This document shows positions 57,389 through 64,000 of a stretch of DNA of 64,000 nt, piece after piece. Position 1 is the stretch's first letter. Every line of letters starts with the position of its first letter. Both the position numbers and the translations under genes were made by a program. Source of the stretch: Deltaproteobacteria bacterium (lineage in GTDB: Bacteria > Myxococcota_A > UBA796 > GCA-2862545). The notes under the pieces are model-generated. The model ran no database searches and was not told where the DNA came from. It saw nothing but the letters and a program-made list of their open reading frames with translations. Location: positions 186,001-250,000 of the forward strand of contig REDI01000050.1 in the NCBI GenBank assembly GCA_007693595.1. Direction: 5' to 3'.

Positions 57389-58489
57389 GTGGGTGATCTG
57401 GACGACGTGCGGATTTTGGACTTGTCCAGGCTCTTACCGGGGCCTGCCTGCGCGTGGCACCTCGCGGGTATGGGAGCCTCCGTCGACCGGGTCGAGCCCC
57501 TGAGGTCGGGCGACCCCTCCCGCTCCATGCCCCCCTTCTCCGAGGGGATAGGGGTCTTCTTCCAGGCCTTGTGCGCCGGCCAGAGGAGCTTGGCTGTCGA
57601 TCTCCGGCACGGGGCAGCGCTAGCGCTGCTCACCGCGCTGCTCGACCGCTACGACGTGCTGATCGAGGGCTTTCGGCCCGGCGTCCTCGAGGCGATCGGG
57701 CTCACCCCCGAGTACCTTGAGGCGCGCTTCCCTCGGCTCATCGTCGCGCGGCTCTCAGGATACGGGCAGACGGGACCCTGGCGCGATCGACCGGGGCACG
57801 ACATCAACTATGCGGGCCTGGCCGGCGTGCTCTCGGGTGCTGCGGGCCCCGAGGATGGCCCCCGCCCCTTGCCGGTCCAGGTGGCCGACATCGGGGGCGC
57901 GTTGGTCGCAGCGATGGGGATCTGCGCGGCCCTCTACTCCCGGGAGCGGACGGGTCGGGGCGCAGTCCTCGACGTCTCGCTCACCGAGGGCGCGCTGGCG
58001 ATGCTGAGCCCTCATGTCTCGTGTTTTAGCGCGGAGTCCCGTGATCCAAGGCCCGAAGGTGAGCTTCTGACGGGTGGTTTGCCGATTTATGGCACCTATC
58101 GCTGCGCGGATGGGCGGTATCTGACGGTCGGAGCGCTCGAGCCCAAGTTTCAGCAGAGGCTTCGACAGGAGCTCGGGGACGTCGATCGTGCCTCCCTGCG
58201 CCAGGCCTTCGCCACCCAGGATCGGGACACCTGGGTCGATCGGCTGGCGACGGCCTGTGTTGGGCCGGTCCTGGGGCCGACCGAGCTGGTCGATCATCCT
58301 CAGCATCGGGCGCGAAGCGCGCTGGTGCGTGCCGGAGCCAGAACCTTCGTGCGTCCCCCCCTCGCGGACCGGGACTGGGCCCCAGGGCCTGTCCCCAAGG
58401 TCGGGGAGCACACCGCCACGATCGTGCAGGACGCGGGGATCGAAGCGGCGCGCCTTGACGCTTGGCGCGCCGAAGGGCTGTTCGGTTGA
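57389..58489 (+). CDS. CoA-transferase family III protein, AMACR-type 2-methylacyl-CoA racemase
   Basis: 366 residues from GTG 57389, behind GAGGAG; the frame is open 33 bases further upstream. The N-terminal Rossmann-like region opens VRILDLSRLLPGPACAWHLAGMGA, then VDLRHG and the catalytic segment with His137 (GHDINYAG) and Asp167 (QVADIGG), 30 residues apart as in alpha-methylacyl-CoA racemases. Such enzymes invert 2-methyl-branched acyl-CoA. The alternative is another family III CoA-transferase. Its stop overlaps the start of a 44-residue microprotein gene by one base. Confidence 0.88.
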   Translation: MGDLDDVRILDLSRLLPGPACAWHLAGMGASVDRVEPLRSGDPSRSMPPFSEGIGVFFQALCAGQRSLAVDLRHGAALALLTALLDRYDVLIEGFRPGVLEAIGLTPEYLEARFPRLIVARLSGYGQTGPWRDRPGHDINYAGLAGVLSGAAGPEDGPRPLPVQVADIGGALVAAMGICAALYSRERTGRGAVLDVSLTEGALAMLSPHVSCFSAESRDPRPEGELLTGGLPIYGTYRCADGRYLTVGALEPKFQQRLRQELGDVDRASLRQAFATQDRDTWVDRLATACVGPVLGPTELVDHPQHRARSALVRAGARTFVRPPLADRDWAPGPVPKVGEHTATIVQDAGIEAARLDAWRAEGLFG

Positions 58490-58623
58490 TGGATCTGGTG
58501 CTCGGGCTGCCCGAGCTGGTGGCGATCCTGCTCGCGGTCAGCATCATCCTCGACGTCGCGGCCTGGCGAACCTTTGGCGCGAGCCCCGCAGAGCCCGCTG
58601 GCACACCCGCCTCGAAGTCGTGA
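58489..58623 (+). CDS. 44-residue membrane microprotein coupled to the racemase
   Basis: The ATG overlaps the racemase stop (TGATG) and the frame runs 44 codons to a TGA at 58621-58623. Residues 3-24 form one hydrophobic segment (LVLGLPELVAILLAVSIILDV), followed by a short polar tail. Single-helix proteins like this can help assemble or hold a partner at the membrane. It is too short to assign a family, and conservation is needed to prove that it is real. Confidence 0.55.
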   Translation: MDLVLGLPELVAILLAVSIILDVAAWRTFGASPAEPAGTPASKS

Positions 58624-58735
58624 ACTGTCATGGTTGTTGGCGCTTGTCACGCCTGCCGCTTGCCCGGTGGCTCGCAGCGACTACGGTCTGACCGAACGGC
58701 CCGCGTGCTGGGCTCCCTCCTTCCCGAGAGTGAAC

Positions 58736-61177
58736 ATGGCCTTCGACACCCCCCCCTCGAGCGACGGTGGCACCCTGCCCGAGTCGCTCGACATCCCCGT
58801 CCTCGCAATCCGCAACACCGTCATCTTCCCCGTCCTGGCCCGCCCCATCAATGTGGGGCGTCCCAAGTCGGTCAAGGCGGTCGAAGAGGCCCTGGCCACC
58901 GACGAGCGTCTCCTGGGCATTGTCGCCCAGCGCAACCCCAAGACCGACGACCCCGGACCCGACGAGCTCTACGAGGTCGGCACCGTGGTCAAGATCCTCA
59001 AGATGGTGAAGGTTCCAGGAAATAAGCTCAACGTCATCATCCAGGGTGTCGCTCGGGTCAAGGTCGAGCGCTGGCTCGATGCCGACGGCTCGATGCGCGC
59101 GCGGGTCCGAACCTTCCCCAACCAGCCCGACGAGACGGACGACGTCTCCGACCTGCTGCGCAACCTGCGAGAGCTGGCCCAGAAGATCATCGATCTCTCG
59201 CCGCAGATCCCCTCCGAGGCGAGCTTCCTGGTCCGCAGTATCGACGAGCCCGAGGTTCTGGCCGATATCGTCGCGAGTAACCTCAGCATCTCCTCCGAAG
59301 ACAAGCAGGAGCTGCTCGAGACCTTCGACACCCGAGAGCGTATCGAGAAGGTCATCACGATCCTCAACAAAGAGCTCCAGGTGCTCGAGCTGTCCAACAA
59401 GATCCAGACCGAGGTCAAGGGCGAGATGGACAAGGCCCAGCGCGAGTATTTCTTGCGCGAGCAGCTCAAGGCCATCCAAAAGGAGCTCGGCGAGGTCGAT
59501 GAGCGCCAAGAAGAGTTCGAAGAGCTCAAGCGCAACATCAAGAAGGCCGGCATGCCGCGCGAGGTCGAGAAAGTCGCCTTCAAGGAGCTCAAGCGCATGG
59601 CGCGTATGAGCCCTGGTGCGGCCGAGTATACCGTGGCTCGCACCTACCTCGACTGGCTCTGTGAGCTCCCTTGGAACAAGTCGTCGACCGACCGACTCGA
59701 TGTCAACGAGGCCGAAGAGATCCTCGAGTCCGATCACTACGGCCTTGAGAAAGTCAAACAGCGTATCCTCGAGTTCTTGGCGGTGCGCAAGCTCAAGCAA
59801 GACATGAAGGGTCCGATCCTCTGTCTCGTCGGTCCCCCAGGTGTGGGTAAGACCTCGCTCGCCAAGTCGGTGGCGCGGGCGCTGCACCGCGAGATGGTCC
59901 GCATCTCGCTCGGTGGGGTGCGCGATGAAGCCGAGATCCGAGGGCACCGTCGGACCTATATCGGCTCCATGCCCGGCAAGGTCATCAAGGGCATCAAGAA
60001 GGCCGGCACCAACAACCCCGTCTTTGTGCTCGACGAGATCGACAAGCTCGGCAGTGACTACCGCGGTGATCCCTCCAGCGCCCTGCTCGAGGTCCTCGAT
60101 CCTGAGCAGAATGACACCTTCCAGGACCACTACCTCGACGTGACCTTCGACCTGTCCAAGGTCATGTTCATCGCGACCGCCAACGTGCCCGACACCATCC
60201 CCGGACCGCTGCGCGACCGCATGGAGATCATCCGGGTCGCTGGCTACACCCATGAAGAGAAGCGGCAGATCGCGATCAAGTACCTCATCCCCGAGGTCCT
60301 CGAGGAGCACGGCCTCACCGACGAGATGCTCACCATCGGCTCCGAGGCTCTCGACAAGGTCATCGAGTCCTATACGCGCGAGGCAGGGGTGCGCTCCCTC
60401 AAGCGAGAGCTCGCCGCCATCGCCCGCTGGACCGCCAAAGAGATCGCCAGCGAAGACCGCGAGCCGCCGGTCAACGTCGACCCCGCGATGGTCGAGACCA
60501 TCCGCGGGCCGATCCACTTCTTCAAAGAAGTGGCAGAGCGTACCAGCGTGCCCGGCGTCGCGACCGGGCTGGCCTGGACCGCGGTAGGCGGTGACATCCT
60601 CTTTATCGAGGCGACCAAGATGAAGGGCAAGGGCGGGCTGACCCTCACTGGCTCGCTCGGCGATGTCATGAAGGAGTCGGTCAGCGTCGCGCGGTCCTTC
60701 GTTCGCTCGACGGCCATCGATCTCGGGATCCCCGAGAGCGCCTTCGAGACCCTCGACCTGCACGTACACGTGCCCTCGGGGGCCATCCCCAAGGATGGTC
60801 CGTCGGCCGGGGTGACGATGATCACCGCCATGACCTCCTTGCTCACGGGGCTCAAGGTCGATCCCACGGTCGCGATGACCGGGGAGATCACCTTGCGTGG
60901 GGCCGTTCTGCCGGTCGGAGGCATCAAAGAGAAAGTCCTCGCCGCCCACCGGGCGGGCATCCGCAAGGTGCTGCTCCCCAGCCGCAACCAGAAGGATCTG
61001 ATCGAGGTCCCCGACGAGATCCAAGACGAGCTCGAGTTCGTCTTCGTCTCCCGCATGGAAGAGGTCCTCCATGAGACCCTGGGCAAAGACAACCTCGACC
61101 GGCTGCGCGAAGAGCTCAGCCTGGTGCGTCAGGCCGAGTCGACCGTCAAGGCGACCGGGGGCGAGGCCCAGGCGTGA
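58736..61177 (+). CDS. lon: ATP-dependent protease Lon
   Basis: 813 residues from ATG 58736; an in-frame extension upstream has no homology. The N-terminal substrate domain starts IPVLAIRNTVIFPVLARP; the AAA+ module has Walker A GPPGVGKT, Walker B FVLDEIDKLG and sensor residues; the protease domain carries the Ser-Lys dyad Ser690 (DGPSAG) and Lys733 (IKEKVLAA), 43 residues apart as in E. coli Lon. It degrades misfolded and some regulatory proteins. Length matches bacterial Lon. It is followed by the GNAT gene with a four-base overlap. Confidence 0.97.
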   Translation: MAFDTPPSSDGGTLPESLDIPVLAIRNTVIFPVLARPINVGRPKSVKAVEEALATDERLLGIVAQRNPKTDDPGPDELYEVGTVVKILKMVKVPGNKLNVIIQGVARVKVERWLDADGSMRARVRTFPNQPDETDDVSDLLRNLRELAQKIIDLSPQIPSEASFLVRSIDEPEVLADIVASNLSISSEDKQELLETFDTRERIEKVITILNKELQVLELSNKIQTEVKGEMDKAQREYFLREQLKAIQKELGEVDERQEEFEELKRNIKKAGMPREVEKVAFKELKRMARMSPGAAEYTVARTYLDWLCELPWNKSSTDRLDVNEAEEILESDHYGLEKVKQRILEFLAVRKLKQDMKGPILCLVGPPGVGKTSLAKSVARALHREMVRISLGGVRDEAEIRGHRRTYIGSMPGKVIKGIKKAGTNNPVFVLDEIDKLGSDYRGDPSSALLEVLDPEQNDTFQDHYLDVTFDLSKVMFIATANVPDTIPGPLRDRMEIIRVAGYTHEEKRQIAIKYLIPEVLEEHGLTDEMLTIGSEALDKVIESYTREAGVRSLKRELAAIARWTAKEIASEDREPPVNVDPAMVETIRGPIHFFKEVAERTSVPGVATGLAWTAVGGDILFIEATKMKGKGGLTLTGSLGDVMKESVSVARSFVRSTAIDLGIPESAFETLDLHVHVPSGAIPKDGPSAGVTMITAMTSLLTGLKVDPTVAMTGEITLRGAVLPVGGIKEKVLAAHRAGIRKVLLPSRNQKDLIEVPDEIQDELEFVFVSRMEEVLHETLGKDNLDRLREELSLVRQAESTVKATGGEAQA

Positions 61178-61608
61178 GCGTCGAGGCGCTCCGGTGGATC
61201 CATGAACCGGAGCCCCGCTGGGACGAAGCCAAGGCTCGCGTCCTGGGAGGAGCTCCCAAGGGGGCCTTCGATCTGCGTCTGCTCGCCTCGAAGCCGGGGA
61301 CGCTCCTGCCGGGCACGTGGTGGCGCGCGGAGCGTGGGGCTCGGGTGGTGGGCTATGGCTGGATGGACGTCTCTTGGGGCGACGCCGAGATCTTGCTCGC
61401 GGTCGACGCTGCGGAGCAGGGGCGTGGGGTCGGCTCCTACATTCTCGATCAGCTCGAGCTCGAGGCGCGCGCCATGGGCCTCCGCTACCTCACCAACCTG
61501 GTGCGCCCTTCCCACCGTCAGGGCGAGCAGGTCGCGGCGTGGCTGGGGCGTCGGGGTTTTCGTGGCTCCGAAGACGGTCGCTTGCTCCGAGCGGCCTGCC
61601 GGCCCTGA
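61174..61608 (+). CDS. GNAT-family N-acetyltransferase
   Basis: 144 residues from GTG that overlaps the lon stop by four bases (GTGA). The acetyl-CoA loop is EQGRGVGSYILDQLE with the following helix; the strand before it is DVSWGDAEILLAVD. The C-terminal part WLGRRGFRGSEDGRLL matches the family end. The substrate is unknown; a link with Lon, such as marking of targets, is only a guess. Confidence 0.85.
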   Translation: MSVEALRWIHEPEPRWDEAKARVLGGAPKGAFDLRLLASKPGTLLPGTWWRAERGARVVGYGWMDVSWGDAEILLAVDAAEQGRGVGSYILDQLELEARAMGLRYLTNLVRPSHRQGEQVAAWLGRRGFRGSEDGRLLRAACRP

Positions 61609-61721
61609 GGCGCCTGCGGGCCTGGGCGATCGCCTCGAGCGACGAGCCGACCGCGCTGGCCGGAGGAGGCGGGCTGAGGGTGGGCTCCTGGGTTACGGGC
61701 GCCCCTCGCCGAGGTAGCCTG

Positions 61722-63230
61722 ATGAACCTTCGTCCATTTCATCGCGTGCTCGTCGCCAACCGGGGCGAGATCGCCGTACGTATCATCCGAGGCTGCCATG
61801 AGCACGGCCTGGAGGCGGTCGCGATCGCTTCCGATGCGGATCTTCACGCCTTGCCGGCTCGACTCGCCAACGAGGTGGTGCCCATCGGTCCCGCGCCCTC
61901 CTCCCAGAGCTACCTGCTCGCCGATCGGGTCCTGCGGGCGGCCCTCGACACCGGCTGCGACGCCGTGCACCCTGGCTACGGATTCTTGGCAGAAAACGCT
62001 GATTTTGCACAGGCCGTGCTCGACGCTGGGCTGGTGTGGATCGGCCCTCCCCCTTCGGCGATCCGGGCCATGGGAAGCAAGACCGCCGCGCGCCAGACCA
62101 TGTCAAAGGCTGGGGTGCCGGTCGTTCCTGGCACGGTCGAGGCCTTGGCTGACCCCGACGAGGCGATGAAGATCGCCCACGAGATCGGGTTTCCTATCAT
62201 GCTCAAGGCGGCCGCTGGCGGCGGGGGCAAGGGCATGAGGCGGGTCGATCGCCCCGAGGACCTCCACCACGCCCTCTCAGCGGCTCAGTCCGAAGGGGAG
62301 AAGTCCTTTGGCGATGGCGCGGTCTACGTCGAGAAGCTGATCGAGCGCGGTCGTCACGTCGAGATCCAGGTACTGGCGGATGGTGCAGGTCAGGTCGTGC
62401 ATCTCTTCGAGCGCGACTGTTCCATCCAGCGCAGGCATCAAAAGGTCTTCGAAGAGGCCCCCAGCCCCGTCCTCGAACCCGAGACTCGTCGCGCCATGGG
62501 CGAGGTCGCCTGCGAGGCGGCGCGGGCCGTCGGCTACATCGGCGCCGGCACCTGTGAGTTTCTCCTGGCTCAGGATGGCTCGTTCTACTTCCTCGAGATG
62601 AACACCCGGCTCCAGGTCGAGCACCCGATCACCGAGATGATCACCGGAGTCGACCTGGTCGGCGCGCAGCTTCGAGTCGCGGCGGGCGAGCCCTTGGGTC
62701 TGCGCCAAGAGGAGCTGACCTTTCGGGGGCATGCCGTCGAGTGCCGGATCTACGCCGAGGACCCCTACAAGAACTTCATGCCTTCGCCCGGCCCCCTCAA
62801 GGTCTACCGCGAGCCGTCCGGCCCCTGGGTGAGGGTCGATAGCGGCGTAGTCGAAGGCGCGGACGTCCCGATTCACTACGACCCCATGGTGGCCAAGCTC
62901 GTGGTCTGGGGCGAGGATCGCGCCCAGGCCCTCGCGCGGGCAGCCAGGGCGCTCCGAACCTACAAGATTGTTGGTATCCCTACTTCAATCCCATTCTTTC
63001 TTGCGCTCTTCCAAGACCCCTCTTTCATCGAAGGGCGGTACAACACGGGCTTTTTGACTCCAGAGTGGCTCGACGAGAACCTGATCCGATCACCGGAACA
63101 GGAGAAACTCGCCACGATCGCGGCGGCGATCGCCAGCTATCACGAGCAGGCCAAATCCAGGCCGCCCCGTCGGGAGGGGCCGAGTCCTTGGGTGCAGGCG
63201 GGACGGATCACCGCCATGAGGGGGCGCTGA
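61722..63230 (+). CDS. Biotin carboxylase subunit (acetyl/propionyl-CoA carboxylase type)
   Basis: 502 residues from ATG 61722, with GAGGT six bases upstream. The carboxylase domains are complete: HRVLVANRGEIAVRIIRGC, the ATP-grasp glycine loop KAAAGGGGKGMRRV, and the active-site EMNTRLQVEHPITEMITGVDLV. It carboxylates biotin with ATP and bicarbonate. The biotin carrier is a separate gene one base downstream, while most propionyl/methylcrotonyl alpha subunits are one chain of about 660 residues. The carboxyltransferase subunit that would set the substrate is not in the window. Confidence 0.92.
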   Translation: MNLRPFHRVLVANRGEIAVRIIRGCHEHGLEAVAIASDADLHALPARLANEVVPIGPAPSSQSYLLADRVLRAALDTGCDAVHPGYGFLAENADFAQAVLDAGLVWIGPPPSAIRAMGSKTAARQTMSKAGVPVVPGTVEALADPDEAMKIAHEIGFPIMLKAAAGGGGKGMRRVDRPEDLHHALSAAQSEGEKSFGDGAVYVEKLIERGRHVEIQVLADGAGQVVHLFERDCSIQRRHQKVFEEAPSPVLEPETRRAMGEVACEAARAVGYIGAGTCEFLLAQDGSFYFLEMNTRLQVEHPITEMITGVDLVGAQLRVAAGEPLGLRQEELTFRGHAVECRIYAEDPYKNFMPSPGPLKVYREPSGPWVRVDSGVVEGADVPIHYDPMVAKLVVWGEDRAQALARAARALRTYKIVGIPTSIPFFLALFQDPSFIEGRYNTGFLTPEWLDENLIRSPEQEKLATIAAAIASYHEQAKSRPPRREGPSPWVQAGRITAMRGR

Positions 63231-63231
63231 G

Positions 63232-63735
63232 ATGGAGCTCTTGATCACGCTCGAAGGGACCACCACTGCGGTCGAGGTCACGCCGGTAGACGAAGGGCGC
63301 TACCGGATCGCTCTCGAAGGCGCAGAGCCCATCGAGGTCGAAGCCGAGGAGCTGTCGCGGGGCGAGTGGTCCTTGCGGGTCCAGCAGGAACGCGCGGTGG
63401 TCGGGGCGCTGGCGAGCCGTGGCGAGGTGGCGGTTCAGGTCGCGGGTCGCGGCATGGCGGGGACCGCCCTCGATGCGCGCCGGGCCGCGCTGCGCTTGGG
63501 GGGAGCTGGAGGGCTCGGCGATGTCTCGACCCAGATGCCTGGCGTCGTCGTTCGGCTTCTCTGTACCGAAGGCGCGGAGGTGGTCGAAGGCCAGCCCGTC
63601 ATCGTCGTCGAGGCCATGAAGATGGAGAACGAGCTCAAGGCGCCGGTCAGCGGTGTGGTCCGGGCGATCCATGTGACGTCGGGCCAGGCGGTCGAGAGCG
63701 GGGCCTTACTGATCCATATCGAACCCTCTTCCTGA
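63232..63735 (+). CDS. Biotin carboxyl carrier-like protein
   Basis: 167 residues, ATG one base after the biotin carboxylase stop. The C-terminal biotinyl domain holds EAMKMENE with Lys130 as the biotin site and the following ELKAPVSGVVRAIHV. The first 90 residues resemble the bridge region found between carboxylase and carrier in propionyl-CoA carboxylase alpha. So the pair looks like a split form of that subunit. It works as the swinging arm between carboxylase and carboxyltransferase. Confidence 0.9.
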   Translation: MELLITLEGTTTAVEVTPVDEGRYRIALEGAEPIEVEAEELSRGEWSLRVQQERAVVGALASRGEVAVQVAGRGMAGTALDARRAALRLGGAGGLGDVSTQMPGVVVRLLCTEGAEVVEGQPVIVVEAMKMENELKAPVSGVVRAIHVTSGQAVESGALLIHIEPSS

Positions 63736-63842
63736 GTCCGGCGACAGCCGAGCCTACCCCTTGACCCTGGCGGGGTCCCCTTCGACGTCGCCCGAGCGGT
63801 TAGTTACCTCTCCCTCTCAACGACCCCCTCACCAGGAGACGC

Positions 63843-64000
63843 ATGCTCGGGCTCAGCTTCGGCGAGATCCTAGTGATCGGCCTGATCGCGCTGCTGGTCG
63901 TCGGGCCCGACAACCTGCCGCAGTTCGCGCGGAGCATGGGTCGGCTGTACGGTCAGCTACGCCGCACAGCCGATGAGCTTCGCCGGAGCCTCGTCATCGA
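63843..64000 (+). CDS. tatB: Sec-independent translocase protein TatA/TatB (partial)
   Basis: The window ends inside this gene, 52 codons in. AGGAG lies four bases before the ATG. It reads MLGLSFGEILVIGLIALLVV then GPDNLPQFARSMGRLYGQLR: one membrane helix, the Phe-Gly hinge and the amphipathic helix of TatA/TatB. The Pro after the first Gly-Pro and the long charged helix favour TatB, but TatA cannot be ruled out from this part. It would be part of the Tat pathway for folded proteins. Confidence 0.85.
   Translation, partial: MLGLSFGEILVIGLIALLVVGPDNLPQFARSMGRLYGQLRRTADELRRSLVI

Noticed and set aside
58628-61072. Very long open frame opposite lon (minus strand)
   Set aside because: It mirrors the codon phase of lon in a GC-rich genome; the lon protein is fully conserved and the opposite frame has no recognisable domain or ribosome site.

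Overview
This window looks like the chromosome of a high-GC Myxococcota-like (former Deltaproteobacteria) bacterium. The inference rests on very GC-biased codon use with frequent GTG and TTG starts, two membrane-anchored eukaryote-like Ser/Thr kinases (one with a PEGA-type ectodomain), an FHA-GAF-AAA-Fis sigma-54 activator, many lipoproteins, a very large TPR protein and an MCE protein fused to a barrel-like tail. No phage, transposon, CRISPR array or plasmid function was seen. It reads as a vegetative chromosome segment made of short operons that switch strand often.

Layout. 1-2265: end of secD, secF and a small exported protein. 2266-2576: the only gap over 300 bases; it holds degenerate tRNA-like sequence and a CCCT microsatellite. 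2577-6724: PIN-PhoH ATPase, rlmB, then (minus) a helix-hairpin-helix-like protein and glutamate-cysteine ligase. 6929-16198: envelope and signalling genes: thioredoxin-like lipoprotein, double-parvulin lipoprotein, trypsin-like protease with a barrel-like tail, Ser/Thr kinase coupled to an unknown protein, two alpha/beta hydrolases, small envelope proteins and a protein built of repeated HTH-like units. 16244-17385: tRNA-Thr, a 20-bp tandem repeat, def and a Cys-rich lipoprotein. 17463-22216: an outer-membrane-like protein followed by the Mla-type lipid transporter genes mlaE, mlaF and an mlaD-barrel fusion. 22393-29160: a 1775-residue TPR protein and a membrane TPR protein. 29192-31978: grpE (minus), a DUF4340-like protein, an M50-type membrane protease (minus). 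32045-39919: lytic transglycosylase, truncated haemoglobin, dnaE, exported protein, lipB.

40103-42883: tRNA-Val, infC-rpmI-rplT, a lipoprotein, a MerR-type regulator, tRNA-Pro and a strong terminator. 42976-48047: small protein, ppk1 (minus), surE, a YqaA/DedA-type membrane protein, apt, coaE (minus). 48044-55819: a continuous minus-strand block with the PEGA kinase, two lipoproteins, a TPR membrane protein, the FHA sigma-54 activator, a HEAT protein and coaE. 55877-64000: PPDK/PEP-synthase regulator (minus), SCP2-like protein, AMACR-type racemase, a 44-residue membrane microprotein, lon, a GNAT protein, biotin carboxylase with a separate biotin carrier, and the start of a tatA/tatB gene.

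The most unusual items are the MCE-barrel fusion behind an outer-membrane-like gene, the protease-barrel fusion, the HTH-repeat protein, the kinase with an EF-hand-like loop in its outer tail, a probable CTG start, and the kinase/FHA-activator block. All functions come from reading sequence by eye; no database search was run.
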